A stretch of DNA of 64,000 bases from Haematospirillum sp. H1815 (GTDB taxonomy: Bacteria > Pseudomonadota > Alphaproteobacteria > Rhodospirillales > Rhodospirillaceae), in the NCBI RefSeq assembly GCF_012102705.1, contig NZ_JAAVTA010000008.1:62001-126000 (forward strand), read 5' to 3'. Positions 1 to 7,940 of the stretch are shown here, in pieces. The notes beneath the pieces were generated by a model, which did not search any database, was not told where the DNA came from, and saw nothing but the letters and a program-made list of their open reading frames with translations. Position 1 is the first letter of the stretch, and each line of letters begins with the position of its first letter. Made by a program: the position numbers and the translations under genes.

Positions 1-953
1 CGGGCAACATGACTTATTCCACCAACGTACAAGATCTTCTGCTTTTTCAGGTCAATATCATCCCCACCCCTGCTCCCATCACACGCCCCGTGTGAATCTG
101 ATACTTCTTGGCGAAGCCGATTCTCCAGCTCAACAACACGAGCCTCCAAGGCCCGATTCCTCTCCCTTTCGCTCGACTCCCGTTCCGATAACAGATCCAG
201 ACGACGCAGAAGTCCTTCAACTTGACGGGCCAAAGCATCTCTCTCGGCGCGGGCCGTACGGGCGGCATCTTCGGCTGTACGCAGAATTTCCCCGCTTTCC
301 AGATCAGCCAACCGCGATGCCAAATCTTCAACCCGGCGCTGCTGAATACTGGCAATAGCTATGTTCCGTCGCGCCTCATCACGTTCATCCCGTGCTTGGG
401 CCATCAAGACACGCAACCGACCAATTTCTGCCGTGCGCTCGGCCAAAGAGGCCTCCAGACGTACTATCTTCTGCATATCAGCCCGCTGCACGGCCCCGGA
501 CAAGTGAGACAGCATATGCACCTCACCATAGGCGCGTTCACGCAGATCGCTGCAATCCAGCGGATGAGTCATCAAGGCCCAATACGCCCCCGGGATATCG
601 CCGCCCTCCAATGCCTCGTTCCACAAGATAGCCAACTCCCCCTCATCGCGCGTTCTCATAAAGCGCGATACTGTCACGTGATAACGCTTGTCCAGAATCC
701 GCATAACCTGCTTGCCCAGTATCTTGTTCTGGGCTGCCAGATGGACAACGGCACCGTGCAGGCGGTAATCGCTGATATCAGGCGCCAAGTGCACAGAAAG
801 CTTTGCCGCAAGCTTCCTGAGATCGGCAAGCGTCAGGCATGTCCCGACAATACTGCAATGCCAACGCGGTGCAATTTCATCCAGGCGAGGGCGACGGGAA
901 GAAGGGGGCGATGACTGGGCCAAAAGGTCCTTGGGCAGGCTCATGGGGGGCAT
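1..953 (-). CDS. DUF2325 domain protein, C-terminus cut by window edge
   Basis: The reading frame is open from 953 to the left edge, about 317 codons. It begins with an N-terminal region typical of alphaproteobacterial DUF2325 proteins (LDEIAPRWHC and GTCLTLADLRKLA near the start, then GAYWALMTHP and EVHMLSHLSGA). A long, highly charged coiled coil (about residues 165-285) follows. The segment ILYVGG near the edge marks the start of the DUF2325 domain, whose remainder lies outside. The biochemical role of the family is unknown. GAGGAG eight bases before the ATG at 953 supports this start; an in-frame ATG at 944 is the alternative. A Fur-box-like sequence lies about 40 bases upstream, which suggests iron regulation. 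It is divergent from the 71-residue gene. Confidence 0.8.
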   Translation of the reverse strand, partial: MPPMSLPKDLLAQSSPPSSRRPRLDEIAPRWHCSIVGTCLTLADLRKLAAKLSVHLAPDISDYRLHGAVVHLAAQNKILGKQVMRILDKRYHVTVSRFMRTRDEGELAILWNEALEGGDIPGAYWALMTHPLDCSDLRERAYGEVHMLSHLSGAVQRADMQKIVRLEASLAERTAEIGRLRVLMAQARDERDEARRNIAIASIQQRRVEDLASRLADLESGEILRTAEDAARTARAERDALARQVEGLLRRLDLLSERESSERERNRALEARVVELENRLRQEVSDSHGACDGSRGGDDIDLKKQKILYVGGISHVA

Positions 954-1518
954 ATAGATCTCTCCTCGACGGGGTGAGGGATTTCATTTGATATTAATTT
1001 TCATTATCAATAAAGAGTCCGACGCAGAACTGGCAAGATTTTTTATTGTTTCAGTGCCCGGAAGACCGCTGATAAAAAATGACTGAATAGTCCTCTATGG
1101 GACATTGACCCCTGAAACGGGACTCCTATACTGAATACTCATGGGTGTGCCTGTGGATATGTCCGGCAGGACAAGCACGACACCTCCTTCTCTGGCCAAC
1201 ATGTTGACGAAACAGTACTGTTTGTTGCGCCGGACTTGGCTTGGATTTTATGCCATCCAAGCTGTAGTCTGGAGGATTACGGGAAGACAGATCACCCCTG
1301 AGTAGACCGTCAAGGAAAGCTCGCAGGTCTGGCGGAGTCGGCAGAAAGCACGCTCTTCTTTTCCGGTTTTCACAAGTTTTTTTTGCCCTGCCCTTGTTTC
1401 GCCTTGGTACATGTTTACGAATTGGTGGTTTTTTATCGTGTTGTCACTTGTGCACTACAATCCGGATGGACCAAGTGCCTTGGCCGCACTCTCCACACAG
1501 CTCCCGGGAGGTGAGACC
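954..1518. other. 565-base divergent intergenic region
   Basis: This lies between the divergent DUF2325 gene and the 71-residue gene. It holds the Fur-like site at 990-1008 and a perfect 14-base palindrome AAACAGTACTGTTT at 1210-1223, which could be an operator. I see no convincing coding frame, tRNA or terminator here. An in-frame extension of the 71-residue ORF back to 1411 lacks a ribosome binding site. Confidence 0.5.
990..1008 (-). promoter_or_regulatory. Fur-box-like operator upstream of the DUF2325 gene
   Basis: The 19 bases GATATTAATTTTCATTATC match the classical Fur consensus GATAATGATAATCATTATC at 15 of 19 positions and sit 37 bases before the DUF2325 start codon. The match was counted directly. 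Binding by Fur, or by another iron regulator used in alphaproteobacteria, is inferred. Confidence 0.5.
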
Positions 1519-1734
1519 ATGCCATCGTTGATTTCTGATACTGCCCGCCGCACCTTTCTGCGTTCCGTACGCAGCAATGTTCTTGCCAAGCGCCGTACCA
1601 TGGCATGGGAAGATCCGGATCTGGAAACCCTTCTGGATGACCCTCTGATCATGGCGGTCATGAATCGCGATGGCGTGCGCCCGGATGATGTAAGAGCCGC
1701 TTTTGAGACCGCACGAGCCAACCTTTCTCATTAA
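1519..1734 (+). CDS. 71-residue protein of unknown function
   Basis: A small, charged, soluble protein with no signal peptide or membrane segment; I do not recognise its family. It carries an Arg-rich N-terminal helix (RRTFLRSVRSN) and an acidic middle (DPDLETLLDDP). The start at 1519 is chosen because GGAGGTG lies just upstream, whereas the longer frame from 1411 has no ribosome binding site and a hydrophobic leader of random character. It is followed at once by a symmetrical terminator shared with the convergent fpr gene, which supports its being a real transcription unit. Confidence 0.6.
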   Translation: MPSLISDTARRTFLRSVRSNVLAKRRTMAWEDPDLETLLDDPLIMAVMNRDGVRPDDVRAAFETARANLSH

Positions 1735-1752
1735 AGGATACAACTCACTGGA

Positions 1753-1787
1753 AAAGGGCCGGAACATAGCCGTTCCGGCCCTTTTAT
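1753..1787. terminator. Bidirectional rho-independent terminator
   Basis: The perfect stem GGGCCGGAAC / GTTCCGGCCC with a six-base loop is preceded by AAAA and followed by TTTTATT. It can therefore serve both the 71-residue gene (+) and fpr (-), which converge here. Confidence 0.9.
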
Positions 1788-1818
1788 TGCGTGTCAGCCT
1801 GTTACCCCAAGAAGAGCC

Positions 1819-2592
1819 CTACTTCTCGACAAACGCCTTCTCAATAACATACTGACGGGGGTCATTGGATGCTCCCTCGTGGAAGCCCATATTTTCCAGC
1901 AACTTGGTCGTATCCGTCAACATTGCAGGGCTTCCGCACAACATGAAACGGTCATCTTCGACATTGGGGTCTGGCAATCCAAGATCACTGAACATCTGCC
2001 CACTCTCTATCAGGGTCGTAATGCGTCCCTGAACGGGGTGCTGCTCGCGGGTTACGGTCGTATAGTAAAGAAGCTTGCCCCGTACCAGATCCCCAAGGAA
2101 TTCATGCTGCGGAAGTTCGCGGGTAATGTAGTCGGCATAGGCAAGCTCTGCCACTTCCCGGCACCCATGAACAAGAATAACCTTCTCATAACGCTCGTAG
2201 GCATCAGGGTCACGAATAACACTCATAAACGGCGCAAGCCCCGTACCAGTCGACAAAAGATACAGGTGACGACCGGGCAAGAGACTGTCCTGCACCAACG
2301 TCCCGACCGGCTTTGTACCGACCAGAACCATATCACCAACCTTTATGTGCTGAAGACGGGATGTCAGCGGTCCGTCAGGAACCTTGATCGACAGAAACTC
2401 GAGCTCGTCCTCATAATTGGCGCTGACCATGGAATAGGCCCGCAAGAGAGGTTTTCCCTCTACTTGGAGCCCGATCATCGTAAACTGTCCGTTGATATAC
2501 CGGAACCCCGGATCGCGCGTTGTCCGGAAACTGAACAGACGATCGGTCCAGTGGTGAACGTAGGTTACTGTCTCCCGCCGAATATTACTCAT
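1819..2592 (-). CDS. fpr: Ferredoxin/flavodoxin--NADP+ reductase
   Basis: Transfers electrons between NADPH and ferredoxin or flavodoxin through FAD, in the cytoplasm. The 257-residue protein shows the FAD-binding motif R51-A-Y-S54 and the NADP-domain loop STGTGLAPF at about 114-122. The C-terminus VIEKAFVEK is characteristic of bacterial Fpr enzymes. GGAGA precedes the ATG at 2592, so the upstream in-frame ATG at 2604 is probably not used. In this setting it could supply reduced flavodoxin for activating the glycyl-radical enzyme encoded at 19.8-22.1 kb; that link is inferred. It ends at the shared terminator at 1753-1787. Confidence 0.92.
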   Translation of the reverse strand: MSNIRRETVTYVHHWTDRLFSFRTTRDPGFRYINGQFTMIGLQVEGKPLLRAYSMVSANYEDELEFLSIKVPDGPLTSRLQHIKVGDMVLVGTKPVGTLVQDSLLPGRHLYLLSTGTGLAPFMSVIRDPDAYERYEKVILVHGCREVAELAYADYITRELPQHEFLGDLVRGKLLYYTTVTREQHPVQGRITTLIESGQMFSDLGLPDPNVEDDRFMLCGSPAMLTDTTKLLENMGFHEGASNDPRQYVIEKAFVEK

Positions 2593-2760
2593 GATTCTCC
2601 GCATAATAGCCAGAACCCGGGGATGCGCCCTTCCCGGGATGTGTGTACAGGAATGGGGTTTCCGTCAGCGCGACACCCTGCAGAATGATCGTATGGTTAA
2701 CATGGGGTTATCCCCGAGGCAAATTGATTGGAAGGACCATGTCGTCACGCATACATACAA

Positions 2761-2795
2761 TGCTGGGCCGCGACAGAAACAGCCACGGCCCAGCA
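2761..2795. terminator. Hairpin without T tract after sdaA
   Basis: A perfect 10-base inverted repeat (TGCTGGGCCG / CGGCCCAGCA, loop 15) lies 22 bases beyond the sdaA stop codon. No T run follows on either strand, so it may be a non-canonical terminator or a 3'-end stabilising hairpin. Confidence 0.45.
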
Positions 2796-2817
2796 CAGAA
2801 CAATAAAGAAGAAAGTA

Positions 2818-4218
2818 TCAGGCGGCGTCTTCAACCCAGCGCACAGCCCCGCCCGGCGTCATCGTCACCTCGGCTGCTATCTGCAAGGCCAACCCACCAC
2901 AGGACGTTTCCCGATACTTGGGATCCATATCCTTACCGGTTTCGTACATTGCGGCAATAACCTTATCGAGGGAAACCTTGGGCGTGCTGATCCGGTGCAT
3001 GGCCATACGCGCCGCATTGATCGCCTTGACCGCTGCGATGGCATTACGCTCGATGCAAGGAATCTGCACCTGCCCACCAACCGGGTCGCAGGTAAGGCCC
3101 AGATTGTGCTCCATCGCAATCTCGGCTGCCATACAGACCTGCTGCGGGCTTCCGCCCAGAAGCTCGGTCAATCCGGCAGCAGCCATGGAGCATGCTACCC
3201 CAACCTCTCCCTGACATCCGACTTCAGCACCGGATATGGAAGCGTTCAGCTTGAACAAACAGCCAATGGCACCAGACGACAGGAAGAACCGCAGCGTCGT
3301 ATCTTCGTCCAAGGGCTGAATGAAGTGATCGTAATACGCCAGAACCGCCGGAACAACACCACAGGCCCCATTGGTGGGGGACGTGACAACTTGCCCACCC
3401 GCGGCATTCTCTTCCGACATGGCCATCGCGTACATGTTGACCCAATCCATGACGTTCATGGGGTCATTGGCCATTTTCAAGGACGTTGTCAGCATTCTGT
3501 GGAGAGCTGAAGCGCGCCGGGGAATTTTCATTGGACCAGGGAGATTACCCTCCACGCGCATACCGCGCTCCATGGACCCCTTCATCACCTGCCACACACG
3601 GCGGAAATGGGAACGCAGCTCGTCGGTATCGTGGAACGCCCTCTCGTTCTCCATGACCAAAGCCGATATAGACAGGCCCGTTTCCTCACACATACGCAGC
3701 AAGTCTTCGGCGGACAGGAAATGATGGGGAACCGGTGTTTCGCTACAGGACCTTTGATTGAACTGCTCTTCCTCGACAATAAATCCACCGCCGATGGAAT
3801 AGTACGTCTTGGAGAGAATCAGTCCATCGTCACCATAAGCGTGGATTTGCATACCATTTTCATGCAGGGGCAAATTCGCACGATGAAAGTCCATGCTGAA
3901 CGTTACGCGCTGCTTGGTTCGCCCCAGGTTCAGCGTCCCTGTTGCCTCAACATCCGCGACAACAGACGGTATCTGATCAGGATTGACGGTATCAGGCTGA
4001 TTCCCGCACAGCCCCATGATAATGGCATGATCTGTACAGTGCCCCTTGCCGGTCAGGGCGAGAGATCCATAACAATCAACATGGATCCTGCGCGTCTGGA
4101 CAAACTTCCCCGTCTCTTTCAAAGCCCCCAGGAATTGATGACCGGCGCGCATAGGGCCCACTGTATGCGAACTGGATGGGCCGACGCCTATCTTGTAGAT
4201 GTCAGACATACTGAACAT
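2818..4218 (-). CDS. sdaA: L-serine ammonia-lyase (L-serine dehydratase), single chain
   Basis: Deaminates L-serine to pyruvate and ammonia using an oxygen-sensitive [4Fe-4S] cluster, not PLP. The 466-residue protein matches full-length bacterial SdaA. It has the N-terminal substrate motif GPSSSHT at residues 13-19, the serine-binding block TSPTNGACG, and conserved cluster cysteines in GCQGEVG, TCDPVGG and IPCIERN. GGGAG upstream of the ATG at 4218 supports the start. It is the second gene of sdaC-sdaA, with a 70-base gap that holds a strong hairpin. The cluster chemistry fits growth at low oxygen and the FNR-like site upstream of sdaC. Confidence 0.96.
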   Translation of the reverse strand: MFSMSDIYKIGVGPSSSHTVGPMRAGHQFLGALKETGKFVQTRRIHVDCYGSLALTGKGHCTDHAIIMGLCGNQPDTVNPDQIPSVVADVEATGTLNLGRTKQRVTFSMDFHRANLPLHENGMQIHAYGDDGLILSKTYYSIGGGFIVEEEQFNQRSCSETPVPHHFLSAEDLLRMCEETGLSISALVMENERAFHDTDELRSHFRRVWQVMKGSMERGMRVEGNLPGPMKIPRRASALHRMLTTSLKMANDPMNVMDWVNMYAMAMSEENAAGGQVVTSPTNGACGVVPAVLAYYDHFIQPLDEDTTLRFFLSSGAIGCLFKLNASISGAEVGCQGEVGVACSMAAAGLTELLGGSPQQVCMAAEIAMEHNLGLTCDPVGGQVQIPCIERNAIAAVKAINAARMAMHRISTPKVSLDKVIAAMYETGKDMDPKYRETSCGGLALQIAAEVTMTPGGAVRWVEDAA

Positions 4219-4250
4219 GGTAAAATCTCCCGGATAACTTTCGCCTGACA

Positions 4251-4279
4251 GGGTCCGGCCGCTCTCTCCGGCCGGACCC
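4251..4279. repeat. Intercistronic hairpin between sdaC and sdaA
   Basis: A perfect 11-base inverted repeat (GGGTCCGGCCG / CGGCCGGACCC, loop of 7) fills much of the 70-base gap. On the minus strand, the direction of transcription, it is not followed by T residues. It is more likely an mRNA-processing, stability or attenuation element than a full terminator. Confidence 0.6.
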
Positions 4280-4288
4280 GCTTTTCGG

Positions 4289-5596
4289 TCAGGACAGCAG
4301 ATCGAAGAAGATTGCAGTCATGGCAATCAACCCAATCAGAACAACAAAGATGTTGCTGAATGCGCCAGAGTACTTCTTCATCGCAGGAACCTTGGCGATG
4401 GCATACATCGGCATCAGGAACAGCAAAGCCGCAATAACCGGACCACCCAAACTTTCGATGGTGCCGATAATGCTGGGATTAAAGGTTGCAGCCATCCAGC
4501 AGCTCAGGATCATGAACACAGCGGCAGCACGATCAAGGACAGAACCGGACAGAACCTTCCCGCGCTGGCGCAGTTCCTGCTGGATCAGGCCATTAAAGCC
4601 TTCCTTTGCGCCCATATAGTGACCCAGGAATGACTTGCTGATGGCGACAATCGCAATCAAAGGCGCGGCCCAGGCTATGGCAGGCGTCGAGAAATGATTG
4701 GCAAGGTAGGACAGAATGGAAATGTTCTGTTCTTTCGCGGCCATCAAGTCGGCCGGCGACAGGCTCATCACACAGCTGAACACAAAGAACATCACAGACA
4801 CGACCATCATGGCATGGGCACGGAACAGAACCCGGCTGGAAGCTGGTTCCGCTTGTTCACCATGCAAACGCTGCTGGTCAACCGCAAAGGAAGAAATAAT
4901 CGGCGAGTGGTTGAAAGAAAATACCATCACCGGAATTGCCAACCATACGGTCTTCCAGAATGTCACGCCAGAAACGGCGTCGGAAAAGCTTCCCGCACTG
5001 TCAAAGGCAGCAGAGCTCCACTCAGGGATCAGGTAAATAGCCAGAATCATCAGGGCTGCAACAAACGGATACACCAGAAGGCTCATGGCCTTGACGATCA
5101 TTTCCGCACCCAGACGAACAATCGCCATCAAGGACAGAATCAAGATCAAAGACAGAACAGCGCGATGCGGAATCCAATCAGCCAAACCCAGCTGGTTGAT
5201 CATGAAGGATTCAACCGTGTTGGTAACAGCAACGCTGTACAGCATCAAAATGGGGTAAATGGTCAGGAAGTACAACAGGGTAATAATCTTCCCGGCTGCA
5301 CTGCCAAAATGCTCCTCGACGACTTCCGTAATGTCAGAACCCGGCCGGCGGCTGGACATGACAAAGCGGTTAAGCCCCCGGTGGGAGAAGTACGTCAACG
5401 GGAAGGCAATGATGGCCATCAGCAAAAGAGGCCACAGCCCACCAATACCCGCATTGATTGGCAAAAACAGGGTTCCGGCACCAATTGCCGTTCCGTAAAG
5501 GCCCAGCATCCACGTGGTATCGTGGCGGCTCCAAGCGGCCGGACCGGCCGCAACCGCCGACGGATTTGGCACTGATGATGATACAACTTGAGACAT
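4289..5596 (-). CDS. sdaC: Serine permease, HAAAP (SdaC/TdcC) family
   Basis: Imports L-serine with protons across the inner membrane. The 435-residue length and about 11 hydrophobic segments fit the family. The hallmark N-terminal stretch LGLYGTAIGAGTLFLPINAG and the following HRGLNRFV are clear. The ATG at 5596 is preferred because AGAGGT lies ten bases upstream; the GTG at 5605 is too close to it. Together with sdaA downstream it forms a serine-to-pyruvate module. An FNR-type half-palindrome lies about 180 bases upstream. Confidence 0.93.
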   Translation of the reverse strand: MSQVVSSSVPNPSAVAAGPAAWSRHDTTWMLGLYGTAIGAGTLFLPINAGIGGLWPLLLMAIIAFPLTYFSHRGLNRFVMSSRRPGSDITEVVEEHFGSAAGKIITLLYFLTIYPILMLYSVAVTNTVESFMINQLGLADWIPHRAVLSLILILSLMAIVRLGAEMIVKAMSLLVYPFVAALMILAIYLIPEWSSAAFDSAGSFSDAVSGVTFWKTVWLAIPVMVFSFNHSPIISSFAVDQQRLHGEQAEPASSRVLFRAHAMMVVSVMFFVFSCVMSLSPADLMAAKEQNISILSYLANHFSTPAIAWAAPLIAIVAISKSFLGHYMGAKEGFNGLIQQELRQRGKVLSGSVLDRAAAVFMILSCWMAATFNPSIIGTIESLGGPVIAALLFLMPMYAIAKVPAMKKYSGAFSNIFVVLIGLIAMTAIFFDLLS

Positions 5597-5775
5597 GTTA
5601 CACACGACCTCTGCTGGTATGGGCTCGGTTTTTCAAGCAGCCTCCCTATAGAACGCGGGTCGTTTCGCACCGCACCAACGGGAAACCATCCGAGATTTCG
5701 ACTCAACGGTTTGCGAACTTTATTTTCTTTTTCTCATTCCAAGGGCCACGTTAAAACGAAGCCCTAGTGCTTGCC

Positions 5776-5789
5776 TTGACATACATCAA
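5776..5789. promoter_or_regulatory. FNR/Anr-like binding site upstream of sdaC
   Basis: TTGACATACATCAA matches the FNR consensus TTGAT-N4-ATCAA at 9 of 10 fixed positions. It lies about 180 bases upstream of the sdaC start codon, so an activating role needs a long leader; the transcription start is not visible. Oxygen control of a [4Fe-4S] serine dehydratase operon would make biological sense. Confidence 0.5.
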
Positions 5790-6113
5790 ACGCTTACGAA
5801 GTAATATTGCGGACTAGATCGACTGTCCATCACTTTCGCATACAGAAACAACTTCCTCTGGAATACTCTGCAGGCAGAATGCGCGGCCCCTAAACCAAAC
5901 CCTGTGATCGTAAACACGAAAACAGTGCCAGGAAAATAGAATACAAAAAAGAAAAAACGCGCATAGGAGGTGAGCCTGAGGCAGCATCAGCCTCAGGATA
6001 TACAGATCCTGCATTTTACATGTGATATCAGGGTTCCGTGCTGCCAAACATGGTTAAAACGACCCTTTGACGAACGGCCAGAGCTAAACAAAAAGCGAAA
6101 TTTCATGCTTTTT

Positions 6114-6145
6114 ACGACATTCGCGTTAGTCAAAGCGAATGTCGT
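6114..6145. repeat. Perfect 11-base inverted repeat in the sdaC-tldD gap
   Basis: The arms are ACGACATTCGC and GCGAATGTCGT with a 10-base loop. There is no T tract in the outgoing direction on either strand; a T run precedes it on the plus strand. It may be an operator or part of an RNA structure, not a terminator. Confidence 0.6.
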
Positions 6146-6408
6146 AGCACACAAATTAAGAACATGTTCGAAAAATTGATGCCCTTACACATGGTACGTA
6201 AAAACCAAGTGCCAGTTCCTATGCGAGGGGCGAGTTCACAACGCGCACAAGAAGAGCCCTCCGATAAAGGGCATGAATCCCTGAGAAACATCTATGGGGT
6301 GCGAACCCACGCTCAAGTCAAGAAGACTTGATACCAACACCCAGACTTACAACAAACAACGCTATTGCAGTGCACAGCACACACTATAAGACCAAGATTG
6401 CAGTCGAC

Positions 6409-7839
6409 TCACCCCCCTGTGCCGCCAACAGTCAGGCGCTCCACTTTCAGAGTTGGTTGTCCAACGCCACAGGGAACCCCTTGGCCATCCTTGCCACATG
6501 TGCCAATCCCCGCATCCAGCTCCACATCATTGCCAATCATGGAGACACGCGTAAGAACATCGGGACCATTGCCAATCAAGGTTGCTCCCTTGACCGGAGC
6601 TGTCAGCTTGCCGTCTTCAATTTTCCAGGCCTCTGTACAGGCGAAGACAAACTTTCCAGACGTGATATCAACTTGGCCACCGCCAAAATTAACGGCAAAA
6701 AGGCCCTTTTTCACACTTCGGATAATTTCCTCCGGCTCGTACGAGCCACCCAGCATAAAGGTGTTGGTCATACGCGGCAGCGGCTTATGAGCATACGACT
6801 GCCGGCGCCCGTTTCCGGATGAACGAACCCCCATCAAGCGGGCATTCATACGGTCAAACAAATAACCTTTCAAAATACCATCCTCGATCAAAACATTGCG
6901 GGCCGAAGGCGTACCCTCGTCATCAATCGTGATCGACCCGCGCCGGTCCGGCAAGGTTCCGTCATCAACCACAGTCACACCAGGAGCTGCCACACGCTGG
7001 CCCATCAGCCCGGAAAAGGCCGACGTCTTCTTGCGATTGAAGTCTCCTTCCAAGCCATGCCCAACAGCTTCATGCAAAAGAACGCCCGGCCACCCACACC
7101 CCAGAACAACCGGCATTTCACCGGCAGGGGCATCAACGCTTTCAAGATTGACCAATGCCTGATTCAGGGCACGCTCCGCCGCAGTCTTCCAGGTTTCCTC
7201 TTCCAGCAACCAATCGTACTTGATACGCCCACCCTGCCCCCATGATCCCGTTTCACAACGACCGCCTTTCTCAACCATAACGGTGATGCTCAGGCGCACC
7301 ATCGGACGAATATCAGCGGCTTCACCGTCTGGACGCATGATATGAACAGCCTGCCAAGACGCACCCAAGGAGGCCATAACCTGGCGAACACGCGGATCAC
7401 GCCCCCTGAGATAGGCATCAATCTCTCCAAGCACCCCGACCTTGACTGAAAAAGGAACCGGCGAAAGGGGGTTCTGATCTGTATAAAGAGATTGGTTTGT
7501 CCCTACAGGTGGCGCAGCAAAGGTCCCGGAATAACCACCACGTACAGCCGAAACAGTGGCTGCTGCGCGACGCAAGGAGGCCTCATCCAAGGTCGATGCA
7601 TGAGCGTACCCTGCCGTATCCCCCACGATGGCCCGCAGACCAAACCCCTGTGCCGTATCAAAGGAAGCGGAACGAATACGCCCATCATCCAGCGAAACGG
7701 ATTCAGACTGCCTGTATTCCAGATAAAGCTCTCCGTCATCCGCCCCGGATAAGGCCTCAGAAACGATACGGCGCGTTGCATCTTGGTCGAGCCCGGCACG
7801 AGAGAAGAACAGATCTTCGGTAAGGGCACGATCAACCAT
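6409..7839 (-). CDS. tldD: Metalloprotease TldD
   Basis: Zinc peptidase that, with TldE/PmbA, degrades unstructured peptides and matures some modified peptides. The 476-residue protein shows the N-terminal DGR--SAS substrate-channel region and the metal motif HEAVGHGLEGD at about 256-266. The C-terminal features GGGQVDITSGKFVF and GNGPDVL are also typical. The start is the ATG at 7839 (MVDRALTED), with CGGAG eight bases upstream; the longer frame to 7902 lacks a site. The partner tldE is not in this window, so the pair is split. It is probably transcribed alone. Confidence 0.95.
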   Translation of the reverse strand: MVDRALTEDLFFSRAGLDQDATRRIVSEALSGADDGELYLEYRQSESVSLDDGRIRSASFDTAQGFGLRAIVGDTAGYAHASTLDEASLRRAAATVSAVRGGYSGTFAAPPVGTNQSLYTDQNPLSPVPFSVKVGVLGEIDAYLRGRDPRVRQVMASLGASWQAVHIMRPDGEAADIRPMVRLSITVMVEKGGRCETGSWGQGGRIKYDWLLEEETWKTAAERALNQALVNLESVDAPAGEMPVVLGCGWPGVLLHEAVGHGLEGDFNRKKTSAFSGLMGQRVAAPGVTVVDDGTLPDRRGSITIDDEGTPSARNVLIEDGILKGYLFDRMNARLMGVRSSGNGRRQSYAHKPLPRMTNTFMLGGSYEPEEIIRSVKKGLFAVNFGGGQVDITSGKFVFACTEAWKIEDGKLTAPVKGATLIGNGPDVLTRVSMIGNDVELDAGIGTCGKDGQGVPCGVGQPTLKVERLTVGGTGG

Positions 7840-7940
7840 GGTGAAAACTCCGGTCCAGACGTCAAGAACGCCCACACTATGTGCGTTTCCTGGCAAAATC
7901 ACCAGCCCGGAAAATAATAAAAAAGCGCCTCTGGATAAAC

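Larger units (their letters stand above)
5597..6408. other. 812-base gene-free region between sdaC and tldD
   Basis: No convincing coding frame is present; the short frames have poor codon character and no ribosome binding sites. Contents are the FNR-like site (5776-5789), a perfect 11-base inverted repeat at 6114-6145, and a more GC-rich block at about 6190-6335 with several nested self-complementary segments. Those include GCCCT/AGGGC at about 6250-6270 and TCAAGTC/GACTTGA at 6313-6331. The block could encode a structured small RNA. I looked for 6S, SRP and tmRNA signatures and could not confirm any. Confidence 0.4.

Noticed and set aside
222-914. Plus-strand 230-residue open frame
   Set aside because: It is the shadow of the minus-strand DUF2325 gene, whose frame has family motifs, a ribosome binding site and continues to the window edge.
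5814-6179. Short open frames in the sdaC-tldD gap
   Set aside because: They lack ribosome binding sites, show no family motifs, and have the composition of AT-rich non-coding DNA.
6190-6335. 6S, SRP or transfer-messenger RNA
   Set aside because: I looked for the SRP core GGTCAGG...GGAAGG, tmRNA tag region and the 6S central-bubble pattern; none is convincing, so only an unnamed structured element is suggested.
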